Below, piece by piece: positions 1 through 19,817 of a DNA stretch of 64,000 bases; position 1 is the first letter of the stretch; each line of letters starts with the position of its first letter. The DNA is from Punica granatum (taxonomy: Eukaryota; Streptophyta; Magnoliopsida; Myrtales; Lythraceae). The DNA lies in assembly GCF_007655135.1 (NCBI RefSeq), contig NC_045130.1, positions 19,473,363 through 19,537,362 of the forward strand. The letters run 5' to 3'. Both the position numbers and the translations under genes were made by a program. The notes beneath the pieces were generated by a model. That model saw only the letters and a program-made list of their open reading frames with translations. It had not been told where the DNA came from and did no database searches.

Positions 1-2
1 AT

Positions 3-8466
<8,464 letters not shown>

Positions 8467-9372
8467 GTTGCTTCTGAAGCCTGGACTGACTAGGTTGAGA
8501 AACTGGGATTGGACGATTGCTATTCTTTTTCAGTTTGACGATCCTTACTGTATGTTTTTTAGGGCCTTCTGGGTTTTTTAGATGCTTTTCCAATATTCTA
8601 TTATTATTATTTTTTGGTGGCAAGGGATTAGGGAATGAGAGATGACTGATATATTTTGGCAAAAAGAACAACATAGGCTGGGGGGGGAGAGAGAGAGGGA
8701 TCATTCCCTTGTAGGACCAATGTATTTCTGTAAAGTACTGTCATAGGGGAAATGGAAATATATTGATAGTTTTCCTCTGTCCATGTCTAATGTGGTTTCT
8801 GTTCCCTTTCCCATCCAAGTGTAGTCAAAGCTTAAGAGCAACACGCTCCGGTTAGTCTTTCATTATATAATAACAAACTATTTGCCTGTTCTCGCGCTGC
8901 CAATTTTTGTCTTTCATTATATAATAACAAATTATTTGCTTGTTCTCGCGCCGTCATTTTTCAAAGATGAAACTTGGGAAAACCATTTCATTGCTTGCAT
9001 TCCTCTCTTGAAGCCGCGTTCTTGTCTTTTCTGGTTTTTCTAAGGAAGCCATGTCGTCATCTTAATTATATAAATATTATATGATGCAATATTTAATATT
9101 CGATAAATATATATAATGGAATTTGCTTATTGACATTTGAAGATCACTTAAAATCTTACATTATAAGAATAAACATATGCTTTTGATATAATGAAATATA
9201 AGTTTTATGATTGCATATATATTATACATATCCGTTCTGATTCATTATAGGATTATGTATACATGACCGACTATATAACCAGTCAAAGAAGACGTGAACA
9301 AGAAGAGGCAATCAGAGTATTCTTTTTTATAAGAGAGGGAATAACGAAAGAGAAGTTTAAAGAAAACTAATC
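8467..9372. other. 3' UTR and AT-rich intergenic DNA
   Basis: Sequence just after the stop codon, to roughly 8790, is likely the 3' UTR of the CHR4-like gene. It includes a purine-rich GGGGGG(AG)n stretch near 8680-8700. Beyond it is AT-rich spacer with one tandem duplication, listed separately. No ORF of note was seen. Confidence 0.6.
8855..8962. repeat. Imperfect 54-bp tandem duplication
   Basis: Two adjacent copies begin at 8855 and 8909 with GTCTTTCATTATATAATAAC and run through a TTCTCGCGC motif. They differ at a few positions. The repeat is non-coding and lies downstream of the CHR4-like gene. Confidence 0.85.
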
Positions 9373-9489
9373 AAAAGATGGTGTAGCGTAGCAGTGCACA
9401 CTATTGCCTGTTGATCTAGAGGTCACAGATTCGACATTACCCTTTTATTAGTTATTTAGGATTTACCTTTTATTACACTAGGCCTTAAA
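9373..9489 (+). repeat. SINE-like repeat, family A, plus orientation
   Basis: The sequence starts AAAGATGGTGTAGCGTAGCA, resembling a tRNA-type A box. It continues with GAGGTCACAGATTCGA, which resembles a pol III B box (GWTCRANNC). The same unit occurs in minus orientation at about 15664-15768, 44034-44162 and 46619-46751. This copy appears internally shortened. The tRNA-derived SINE call is an inference from the boxes and dispersed copies. Confidence 0.6.
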
Positions 9490-9893
9490 AGTTTAAAGAA
9501 AACCGATCAAAGTATTCTTTTATAAGAGGCAACAAGAGTAAAGTTCTTGATTCACCACATTCAACATATATTCTTTATTACCATTCTATTTCCATTTCCA
9601 AAGATGTGTCTGTTTTTCCAGATTTGACATATTTTTTTAATACAAACATCGATCTTACATCAATTTGGTCTAATCTTACATCAATTTAGTTGTTTCAAAA
9701 AGGCTTCATTAGATTTTGCTTGGTGAGTGCAATATTTTTCTTTTGATTGATATATTCAATATTTTTCAAATATTTGAATGGCACTTTATCTTTTTATTTT
9801 TTTAATTTTATCTATAGTATAACAAATTTGAGGTGCCATAGTGGTTTATCTTGTGCTATTATAATTTATAGAATATCTTTCGTGCGTTTCCTC

Positions 9894-10348
9894 TAGTGTT
9901 ATCAGAATCGGACCGGATGGTGAATTGGAAGGGGTATGGATTTATGGGTCTAATTGGAGATTCGATGAGTTGAACCACACGTTTAATTAAAATAAAATAA
10001 ATATTCATATTATTAAAAAAATTATGGTAATTAAGATAAAAGTATGATAATTTCAAAGAAATATAAGGATAATATAAGAAAATGTCTATATTTAATATTC
10101 TTACTCCAAAATAAATATTGGATTTTAATAAGTACCTAAAAGTAGAGTTAAAAGAACAAGAAGATAGCGTTAGCTTGATTGGTAGCATGCTAGTGTGGGA
10201 TTGGTTCAATGAAATTTTGCTCAAAAACTAGCCGGTTCAATGGGTCTGACGGCTCAACTCACTTGGGTTTCTAGGCAGATTGGACAGGACATGATGCTAT
10301 TTCTCGACATGACCGGTCGAACCAGCCAATCCGGTTTTGATAACGATG
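9894..10348. mobile_element. Non-autonomous hAT-like element (MITE) with 8-bp target duplication
   Basis: The 455-bp element is flanked by an exact 8-bp direct repeat GTTTCCTC (9886-9893 and 10349-10356). Its ends are imperfect inverted repeats: the left reads TAGTGTTATCAGAATCGG and the reverse complement of the right reads CATCGTTATCAAAACCGG. An 8-bp target duplication with short imperfect terminal repeats is characteristic of hAT transposons. No transposase coding is present, so movement would need an enzyme supplied elsewhere. Confidence 0.8.
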
Positions 10349-10670
10349 GTTTCCTCCCTTTTGCTTTTTTTTGCCATTTTTTAACGTAATATAATTTTTC
10401 ATAGTTTTACTAATTATTGAAAACCAACATTCACCCAAATATTAAATATTCGTTTTACGAATATCATTCCAAAAAATGTATTCATTCAACCAAATATATT
10501 GAACGAGTATTCATATAATATTATTTAATTCGATAAAAAGAGATAACATATATGACAAAAAAAATTAACAAACAGCACTAAAAAATACAACATACAACAT
10601 ATATTTATTTATGCTTAGATAATTACATATATCAAGTATGGAGTTGCCTGCGCAACACGCGAGTACTCAC

Positions 10671-10674
10671 CTAG
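10671..10674 (+). other. Helitron-like 3' terminus (CTAG) beside a (TA)n run
   Basis: The sequence GCGCAACACGCGAGTACTCAC precedes CTAG followed by T, and a (TA)n microsatellite begins immediately afterwards. A GC-rich imperfect hairpin about ten bases before CTAG is the Helitron 3' signature. No 5' end was assigned. Confidence 0.4.
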
Positions 10675-12239
10675 TATATATATATATATATATATATATA
10701 ATAACATACCATTTATCGGTCTTTAGTGCAACAACATCCCGAAAATAAAACCTCGTGAAGCCACGTCATCTCTTACCGGCCCTCTTGCGACGCCACATCG
10801 TTAGTTTAATTATATAAATAATATATTCAGTAAAATATATCAATTTTTTTATTTGGACTTAATTAAAGAAATTTTTATACTTAAAATATCTTTTAATTAT
10901 ATTAGATTGCAAATTAATGGTAAAAGAATTACAATAAAAAAAATATATAATAGTGTATGCATATATTTTTATTCCAATTAGATATATATATAATAGGGCT
11001 GCTTTTACTTGGTATACATATCTCCCATTGGATCTATCCAAAGTTGGGATGACATGAAATTGAGATTTGCTTTATACTTTTCCAAGACAGATCTTGGAGT
11101 CTAAATTGGTGAATTGACTTTGATCAAACGAAAACCAGTAGAATCTGCTGAACCTTATATCAACAGATTTAAGAAAGCTAGGATCAGATGTAAAGCTATT
11201 TGGGCAGAGGAACACTTTCTTTCCATGGCTTTCCAAGGCTTACATCTCGAACAGTGCAAGAATTCCAAGGAGCAAAATTCTCGATTTGTTTGAGTTAGCT
11301 TCTACGGCCACTGGCTATGAATAGCTGCTGGAAAATCAAGAATATCAAAAGAAAACAACTTATAACGCATACTTTTAAGACTTTGTCAAGGTTGATGAGT
11401 CAGATTATGATGAGTATGATGTTGATGTTGCTGAATTTGTTAAAGGAGATCCTGTTACTCGTGACGCACTTACTCATAAAGATGTTAGGGCTCAGAAATC
11501 TATTAAAGATAGCAGTGAAGGAAAATACTCATTTGACATCACTAAAGCATATCATATATTTGATTGGCTGAGGTCTAATGGTAAGATTAGAATCAAGGGG
11601 AAATATAAGGTCATGAACAATCAGGAAATTCATGGTAAGTTCTGTAAATGGCATGACACTTTTTCACATTCTACTACTAAGTGTCTCTAGTTTAGGAACC
11701 TGATTCAAGATAAAACTGAAACTAAGGAATTAAGGCTCCTAGGAGAAATTCCGATATGGTGTAGACAAGAATCCTTTTCCTTCTCCTAAAGTGGCGGAGG
11801 TAAACTTGGTTGAGATTATTGGTTCTAATCCTTTTATTAATGCTGTTGCTGATGCTTGGCAGGACGATGACAATAAAACTGCTTTAGGCAACAACTTATT
11901 TGATGTAATGGTGGCTACTGGGATGCTGCAGTTCCCTGTGGTTACAGGTTTAGATGATGCTGAGTGGGCTAGATTTTGCATATGGCATCACAAGATAGCC
12001 ACACCACAGATAAAAGCATTATATTCAGGAATGTGATCAAGAACATAGTGAAACCTAAGCCCTTTTGATAAGCTCACTAACCAGAACTTGATAAGAAAGA
12101 AGGGTGGAGAGTAGAACCAACTAAACTCACTCGATAAAATAACTCGCCACGAGAAAGAAAAGTGATTTTGATTCGCTATGCTCAAGGAAGAATGATAAGA
12201 ATCGGGGTTTTCGCCACTAAACAAGGAATTTGTTTAGAT

Positions 12240-12520
12240 AAGAAAAGAAAAGAAACGCTCTAAGCAATTTCATTCAAAAATATTCATTCATAGTCTGTCA
12301 TCTTCTCTTACAATAGGTGCATATTTCTATAGAGGGAAGACACCCCCTTGACTTTAAAATAGGAAATTGATATCTAATCTTCTCTAGATTACTTTCCTAA
12401 AATAGAGTAAGGTAATAATCTGAAATATGAAACTTAAGATTACTGACTCAAGCTAACATAAGAAATAATATCTAATTAAGAGAAATTATATTATAGTAAT
12501 ATCGGAAACTTAATATCTAA
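12240..12520 (-). mobile_element. LTR fragment related to the 54.8-60.2 kb gypsy element
   Basis: The stretch around 12300-12515 aligns by eye with the LTRs at 54846-55263 and 59782-60199. Shared blocks include CTCTAGATTACTTTCCTAAA and AATATCTAATTAAGAGAAAT, in the same order and spacing. It is in the same (minus) orientation as that element. No partner LTR or internal coding was seen next to it, so it looks like a diverged solo LTR nested in the older plus-strand gag remnant. The exact ends are uncertain. Confidence 0.7.
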
Positions 12521-13146
12521 TTAAGCTAAATTCTTGTTCCGGAGTCATCTAGAATATATGTTTGGAGCCGAAAATTCGAATACATGTTGAGCTGCAATCT
12601 GAAGCACATCACCTTTGCTATTACTCCAGGCAAGCCACTGCACTGGATATGCTCAATGTTTGGTATAAGCTTTGTCAACTCCAACTGAGGACTTCTGGCA
12701 CAATCTCATGAAGAAAGAATCCACTGTCCAGTTGCTGGTGGATCACATTAAAAGTGCCATGACCCATATGTGCAATCCATGTACAAAGAGGTTGGTGAGT
12801 CCCCTTGGAAAAGCTGGGTTGAAGCTATCTCGCTAGCAAAGGGGGCAGAACTTGAACCCTGTGGCAGAGCAATCAAGTGCTTCCAATGTCCAGATCAAGC
12901 TGCCAAGGGAAGAGTGATGACCATGGACAACAATTCTTGGGAAGGAGTCCCAACTAGCTTTACCCAAGTGGCTGAAGAAAAGCCAATTGAAACAATTAAA
13001 CCTAGGAGAAAGAAGAAAAAGATTTAGGCAGATGCGATTCGGGTATCAAATGAAAACGGATGCCTCAAGGCCAAAGTTGGTAAAGGACGTGTTTATAAAG
13101 CTTTGGCGAAAGAGGAAGGAGAGGAAGGAGAGGTAGGAGAAGAAGA

Positions 13147-13294
13147 TAGCCCCAACACATTAGACTGCAACATGGTGTCAACTCTTCCAGCTATGTTCGA
13201 AGGAGAACATCAGGGAGGACTAGCCCCAACACATTAGACTGCAACATGGTGTCAACTCTTCCAGCTATATTAGAAGGAGAACATCAAGGAGGAC
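13147..13294. repeat. 74-bp tandem duplication inside the gypsy remnant
   Basis: Two nearly identical units start at 13147 and 13221 with TAGCCCCAACACATTAGACT. They differ by about four bases. The duplication lies just before the protease-like block. Confidence 0.9.
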
Positions 13295-13890
13295 TGCAAG
13301 ATGATACGGAAGATGACATTCCCGCTAATAAGGAGCTGCACTTGGGAGGGTTTGAAGACCTCATGCCGGAGGATCCTAAAACAGGTCAGGGCTGTGAAAA
13401 TTTATTTTATTTAAGTTTCCCTAAACCTGCTGGCTCTGATGATACCATGAATCATCTGAGAGCCTTATTCATCTCATGCAAAATTGGCAGATTTACATGA
13501 GACAAAATTCTGTGTGACAATGTTGCTGCTGTAAATCTTATGCCTTACAAATCATTCAAATGCCTTGATATGAAAGATTCAGACCTTTAGCCTGTGGATG
13601 TTATGATTTGTGGGTTTACAGGGACTGGTTTGAAAACCAAAAGAATGGTCAGTATCCCTGTCACAGTGTGAACATTCACTAGACCTATTGCATTCTTTTA
13701 GTAGATACCATTTCTAGTTATAAAATACTTTTGGGCGAGAATGGTTACATGCCACTTCTTGTTACCCATCTACCTTACATTAGATGTTATACATATGGAA
13801 CGGCAATAGTTTTGAAGTTTTATATCTTAATTCACCTACACTTGTGTGACTGTGAATTTGATGATGACTCCTGATGATCATCTCTGACGA

Positions 13891-15663
13891 AGACTTTGAC
13901 AGGCTCATGGATATTTCTCTTTCAAATGATATGCAGCTGAAGCTAGTCGAGGAGGCTCAGAACATGTCCACACTACCAACCAGGGAAACCTACCCCTGAT
14001 GAATCTTAAGACACATATGCTTCGCTCTGATCTCGTCAATTTGTCCGTGATTAGATCCTTCATAAGAGCTCTAGGACAGTTACTTTTTAGCTATCTTTTC
14101 CTTGAATTTACTTGTAGTAGTTCAGACTTCTTGTATTTCATTTTTGAATTAAGTTGACAGGCAAAATTTAAAAAAATTATAAACTCACTCAACAGTTTGG
14201 CAATTATCCGGTAGAAGTTAGCTAAGTTGAGATACTCTTTGCCTGGATCTGCAAACTACTTGTCAAAGCATGCCTTCACTAACATTTCGCCTTCCTTTCT
14301 TTATCTTCTGCAATAATAACATCCCGCAATGAAAATAGAACGTGAACTTATAATCTCTGATGATAAATCATCTCTTAGATAAGTTTTTTGATAGTTGCAG
14401 CATGATATTGCAACATGAGACATTTTTCGAGGTTTAAGCTGTTTAGATCCTCCCAACGTGTGAGCGATCAAATCCCCTACTCAATTGAATGGACGGCCCC
14501 GTAGCTAGTCCTTGAATGGTGCAGTTGTGAATCCTGGAAGATATGTGGCGCATGGATCCTAGCCTCGCAAATTCGAGAGTTGCTGTGTTTAAGCCTGGAA
14601 GCCGAGGTAAGGATGGAAGCCATTCTTAGTCCAAAAGCTAGGAAAGGTAGAAGGGATAGGTGCCGAGTGCTCGACGATTGCAAGGACATGTAAGAGTGGT
14701 ATGTAATGTGCGGTATGTAAGTGTTGTATGTAAGTGCAGTATTAAAAAGTTCATGAAAGGTAAACATGCGGGAAAGTAAAGGTACAAAAAAGTAAAAATA
14801 GGAGGAAATGTGTAGATTGTGTGTTGTGACGAAGAGGGTACAATTGATGACCTTTCTTGCTTTTATAGGCTAGGTCCTAGGATAGTCCATTTAGGCAATA
14901 TTCCAACTTCTTTAACTAAACAAAGAATATTAGCAGCATAAGAAACTAATAGGGGTCCCGCCCTTATTTGCCGATTTAACCTAGGAAATTAATCAAAGAC
15001 TAACAAAAATAAAGAAATTGCTCCAACCAGAAACATGTCTCGTCAATCTTGGAGGTATGTCCAGCTTGGCTAAGGAAATAATCTTCACCTACCTTCTTGA
15101 GCTGCCAGCCGTGTACTGGCTGTCGAGGTTCTTTCTCAGCCACAACTTACAAAGAGTCTGCAATCTTGGAGTTCATGTTGCTTGTCACCTGTTCCTCGAA
15201 CTTCGTAATAGTCGCTAGATGTGAAAATCGGTTGTAAATAGTACCTGACAATTCATGTACTTCCATCACTGATTGTATGAATCCATCGGTTGTACGTACA
15301 CGTTTCTCTGCCTTAGCAAAGTCCATCTGCTTGCTTTCATCCACCTTGCCCTCATCAACATTCAAAACATCATCATCGTCCTTACTCATCACTGACCCCG
15401 CTTTCACCATCCTTCTCATTTTTTTGTTCTATAATTTCTAAAGTTGCTGTTCTTTCAGGTACTTTCGTCTGGCCTCGCAATCGAACCTTGTTGAAGCGAT
15501 TTAGATGAGAGATTGTGGGAGGCAGTTATGTGAGAGAAAGGATATGGCTGGATGTGAGTGAGAGAGAATAGATATGCGGCAGTTATGCTTATTATACCAG
15601 AGAAAGTAAAGACAGGCAATTATGGAGTTTTAATCTTTTAACGTTCCAATATGAAATCAAGCT
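13891..15663. other. Intergenic DNA without a recognised gene
   Basis: No intact gene was recognised. A 90-codon minus-strand open frame at 15147-15419 has an acidic start and EVHELSGTIYNRFSHLATIT, but no family was identified. It could be part of an old transposable element. The remainder is spacer. Confidence 0.45.
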
Positions 15664-15768
15664 GGGATTATAACTAATAAAGGGGCACGGGTAGTCCCAC
15701 TAGTTATCGAACTTGCAACCTCTAAGTCAACAGACAAGGTGTGAGCCACTGCACTGCAGCCTCTTTTG
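15664..15768 (-). repeat. SINE-like repeat, family A, minus orientation
   Basis: Contains CTAATAAAGGGGCACGGGTA and an inverted tRNA-like head (GTGAGCCACTGCACTGCAGC). It matches the copies at 44034-44162 and 46619-46751. Confidence 0.6.
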
Positions 15769-16187
15769 ATTTGTCGTGGTTGGTTTTATATAAACGATCT
15801 AATATAATATAACTATATCTATCCAGTATGCAATATGTACACAAGATTGCCATTTCTCTCTTATATTCGAATTTAGTAAATCTTTTTTTTCATGCTAATA
15901 CTCGAAAGTATTATTATTTTTCTTGAAACATGTGATAGCATGAGGTATAAAGTATCTAAATATGAATTTATTTTTAAATTATGAAGATAATTAGAGATTA
16001 AATTAAACTTTAGAAACCTTGAAAGAGAATCATGTACGAGATTAGTTACTTTCTTACCTATTCATATGACTGCCATAATATTCTTTTTAACTCTGTTAAT
16101 ATTTTTCTATTGAATAATATCAGTTCTTCAGTTAGTTGTATGATTGGATTTGCTTTGCTCATGATTACCTGAATCTGACACAAAAAA

Positions 16188-16400
16188 GCCCAATAAAACA
16201 ATTTCAAGGCCCACTGCTGCTTTGCTGCTCTCCTTCTTCTTCCATCGGTTTTGGGTGGGCCCACTTCCCCTGTCTTTCTTCTCCGTTCCCCCATCTCTCT
16301 CTCTCTCCCTCTGTGGGGTTGCCAGCTCCTGCTTCTTCTTCACCCGCTCCGTCATTGCCAGCCGAAGTAAAAGAGGTAAGGGTTTTAGGGTTTTGCAGAA
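16188..16400 (+). promoter_or_regulatory. Promoter/5' leader of bL12m with site II and telo-box motifs
   Basis: Site II-type motifs (TGGGCC/T on either strand) occur at AAGCCCAAT near 16186, AGGCCCAC near 16207, and the palindrome GTGGGCCCAC at 16255-16264. A CT-rich initiator-like tract follows. A telo-box-like TTTTAGGGTTTT lies near 16384-16395, just after a possible 5'-UTR intron donor (GTAAGG at 16376). Site II plus telo-box pairs are typical of plant ribosomal protein and organelle biogenesis genes, which fits the downstream gene. Confidence 0.6.
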
Positions 16401-17123
16401 CTTCTATGGCACTATTAAATACCAAATGAGCTTTCATTGATTTGCAATCAGTTGATGGTGATGCAAATGCCGATTCAGGAGAGTGTTTCAATTTTTAATT
16501 ATATGTATATGTATATATTGGTTTGATTGTTCTAAGATACATAGATAGACAGCAGTGAGAAACCCCCCAAATCTCAGCTGCCCCCCTTCATTATTGAATG
16601 ACGGACCCGGCTTTCGATTGAAATGAACTCTAGTGTTAGCCATGGCGTGACTTACATAATGTCGAATGAAGCTGCAATGCCCTGTAGTAGGCCGGAATTC
16701 GAGCTTACTATTTATTAGCTGAATGAATCTTCGAGTAGGTCCGCACCATTTGAGTCATTCGCTACAGTAAATCAACATTCTATCGAACATGGAAGAGAAA
16801 CAAATCATCCTATCTAGTTGTATCTCCTTTCACGGCCTTTTCTTGCTGCTAATGCTTCTTTTTGTCGAAAACGGGGTGGCTGTCTTTTACTTGTTTGATA
16901 ATCGAAATGAAGAGTAACCGTCTTTAATGCAAATAAAAGAATTTCTTGCCTCTTACTTTTTTGATTTATAATATGGTTTTCATAATGTATCATGGAATTC
17001 CTTATCTTCTCATAATCTGCTGCGCATTTCTGGTCATTAGATCTCTCCACGTGATGGCTTGGAGGATGTTGTCTGCATAAATCGTTTTTGCTGTTGAAGC
17101 TGGAGATTGCATTGACAGAGAAG

Positions 17124-17771
17124 ATGAGCCTCTTGTTAAGACTAAGACATCATCTACCGAATGGGTTGCACAAAGGTTCCTGTCTTTTTCCCCGTGTTCT
17201 ACAAAATTCATATTCATCGGGATTCTCCCGTCAATTTTCTCAACCAGCAAGAAAAGAAGAGGAAGAAGAAGAGGAGGTGGAAATTGACCAAAGGAGGCTT
17301 CCGGCTGACTATGACCCAGCGACATTTGATCCAACAGAGCATCGAAGTCCTCCTACTGAGAGGGTGTTTAGGCTTGTAGATGAGATATCAGGACTCACAC
17401 TAGTTGAAGTTGCAGAGCTTTCGTCAATTATGATGAAAAAACTGGGTATGACTGAACCACCAACTATCGGGGTCATGAAAGGTGGGGCTGCCGCAGGACT
17501 TACTGGGATGGCAATGAAGGCCACGGCAGCAGCAAAGGAGGAGAAGAAACCCGAAAAGACAGTATTTGAGTTGAAATTGGAGTCGTATGAAGCGTCTGCA
17601 AAGATCAAAGTTATTAAAGAAGTGAGGGGTTTCACTGATCTGGGTCTGAAAGAAGCCAAGGATTTAGTGGAGAAGACGCCATCGGTGTTCAAGAAGGGCG
17701 TCTCGAAAGAAGAAGGTGAACAGATTATAGAGAAGATGAAAGCTATCGGAGCTAAAGTCGTCATGGAGTGA
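17124..17771 (+). CDS. Mitochondrial large-subunit ribosomal protein bL12 (L7/L12 family)
   Basis: A single 215-residue coding exon for the L7/L12 stalk protein, which recruits translation factors to the ribosome. ATG at 17124 is chosen because it begins an Arg-rich, acid-poor leader (MSLLLRLRHHLPNGL) expected of a mitochondrial presequence. Upstream codons in the same frame have no ATG. A glutamate run (EEEEEEE) precedes the N-terminal dimerisation region, which includes ERVFRLVDEISGLTLVEVAE. A Gly/Ala/Lys hinge follows, then the C-terminal domain at about 145-215 (FELKLESYEASAKIKVIKEV to AIGAKVVME). The gene probably has an intron in its 5' UTR, ending at an AG near 17040. A plastid location is less likely because the acidic insert and leader resemble the mitochondrial form. 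Confidence 0.9.
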   Translation: MSLLLRLRHHLPNGLHKGSCLFPRVLQNSYSSGFSRQFSQPARKEEEEEEEVEIDQRRLPADYDPATFDPTEHRSPPTERVFRLVDEISGLTLVEVAELSSIMMKKLGMTEPPTIGVMKGGAAAGLTGMAMKATAAAKEEKKPEKTVFELKLESYEASAKIKVIKEVRGFTDLGLKEAKDLVEKTPSVFKKGVSKEEGEQIIEKMKAIGAKVVME

Positions 17772-19817
17772 GTGGCATCTTAGAATGGTACCTCCTTCCT
17801 GTAATCCCCGATAATTTAAGCATCTGGCTCGTTTGTACTCTTTCAGTTGAAGAATTTTGCTAGCGCCAGTCTTCTACTTTAGTTTGTTAGCATTTGAGGG
17901 AATAGCTCAAATTTCTCATAAGGTGGGGATACTGTGCCTTTGTGATACCTGGAAGAACATAGTAAAGAGGATTTTGATTCATCATCGGTCGAGAAGATTA
18001 ATTCGTATTAAGTATTACTATGCATTCTCTTTTGACTGATGTAGCTTGGAAGTGGGCTATTCCACCTGATCTCTGCCCATCAGAAGAGAACAAACCGTTC
18101 TCTTGGACTTACCAAGTATAATTACGCGTTAAGAGGATTGATGTACTGTTTTATTTACCTGCGTCGGTTACCACTGAAATTAGATTTTATCGAGTCTGGA
18201 CATGGTCGCTGCAAGTTTTGAGTTTCCATCTTTACCATTTTCGGTCGCTTGTTTAGATAAATCTCCTACAACTCATCTTTTCCACTTCTTAATTTGAGTG
18301 GCAAAAAAGACCAGATTTAGGGGGTGGGGGGGTTGGTGATTGTTTGACTTCCTCATGCCGGGGTGAGAAAGAATAAGTAAAAGTATCTCATTATACAAAT
18401 TCACTAGTGTTTTTGCCTGTGCGATAGTTAGAGTGGTTATTTCTAGATGGATTTTTAAATAATTGAAATATTTATTAAGTTATATATATTCTTGAACTGA
18501 AAGCATTCAAATATTAGTACATATAATAACAAACTAAGGATAATTAAAAATGAATTATAATACCAAATATGGATGAAGAAAATGATATCACTTGAAAAAA
18601 TATTACATTTTCTTAAATATCAAAATTTTAAAAATTGTATTAGATGACCTACATGTATTCTATAAAAAAATTACAAATCATCTATTATCATAAATTCTTA
18701 TTGCAAATTCTTACTTTTAAATTTTTTTTAATTAATTTATCTTTTACTTTTTCAAAAGTATTCAATATTTAAAAATACTTATCGCATTTCAATAGCTTTT
18801 TTGTCTAGTTACTCATTATGTCGGAAATTTTTTTTTATAGATATGTTAGTTTAAGAAATTGTATTTTTTCTAAACAAATTTTGAGATTACATTTTTCTAA
18901 ATCAAGAATGTGCTTGTATAATAAAATTATTAAATATTTAATGATTTACATGTATTTACTAATTTAATCATAATTGTATATATATTTATAATTGTTTTAT
19001 TTTACATTTACCTTTATAACGTTATATTATATATAAAATTACCTTTCTAAGCCTATTTATTATTTATTATGGGGATACAACTTTATGTATATAGATGATC
19101 CCCTATTCATATGATAGGAAAGTGTATTCACTAATTTATTACAATTCTACTAGGGCGTTCCTCACGCCTTGTGATGAGTTACATTGATAGAAGAATTTTT
19201 TGTATTAGAGGGTCCGAGATGGGGGGCTCCCCTTGCTCAACTTGGCCTTATGTAGGCTCACCCTCACGCCTCACCATGGTGACCTTCCCTACCCCCATGG
19301 AATAAGGGATCGAGGGCAAAAGGGGCAATTGTGTTAAGTTCATGGGGTCTGCCACTCTACAATTAGATGCTCCACGCTGTCACTTTGATCATCCATTTAA
19401 TTGGTTCATATATTCCAAATTATAAGCGTCCACATGACCCTAAAACGAGGGAAAAAGATGAACAGATTGGCCAGTCCTCACCGGCATTATATATGTTTTT
19501 ATTAAAAAAGGTATAATTCAAGTTCAAATATGTGACAAATTTGATATGCAGGTGAAATCTTGTGATTTTATAGTTAATTTCACCCAATTATACAATCAAG
19601 TCTGTTCAATGAACGCCCCGAATAGGCTGTCAACCATGTCACTACAACATCATACATTACCACCATTAACGGACAGGGAACTGCTGCCAGGAATTCATTC
19701 TGGTCTCTACAGTTGAACTAAATTTGGATTTAGATGAAGTAATCCAATTTGGTGAGCATAGAGAGATCCTGTATCTGACCAGTCCTGCTGATCTCCCAAC
19801 CAGTGTTCACGGGGCTC
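17772..19817. other. Intergenic DNA with a Helitron-like terminus
   Basis: Contains the likely 3' UTR of bL12m and then very AT-rich DNA (18450-19150). At 18404-18407 an inverted CTAG with the adjacent CCTGTGCG motif resembles a minus-oriented Helitron 3' end. A similar inverted CTAG lies near 19150 beside GGCGTTCCTCACGCC. No coding region was recognised. Confidence 0.4.

Larger units (their letters stand above)
11041..13890 (+). pseudogene. Decayed Ty3/gypsy gag-protease region
   Basis: Translated plus-strand segments, broken by stops and frameshifts, match plant Ty3/gypsy polyprotein pieces. Near 11160-11290 is a gag-like stretch with YINRFKKARIRCKAIW. Near 11540-11690 is KYKVMNNQEIHGKFCKWHDT followed by FSHSTTKC. 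Near 13430-13670 is a protease-like region with the CDNVAAVNLMPYKSF and ICGFTGTGLKT blocks, preceded by stop codons. Reverse transcriptase and integrase were not recognised. An LTR-like fragment of another element interrupts the gag part. The region cannot encode functional protein. Confidence 0.75.

Noticed and set aside
17309..17764. Minus-strand 151-codon open frame opposite bL12m
   Set aside because: It mirrors the codon bias of the plus-strand ribosomal protein gene.
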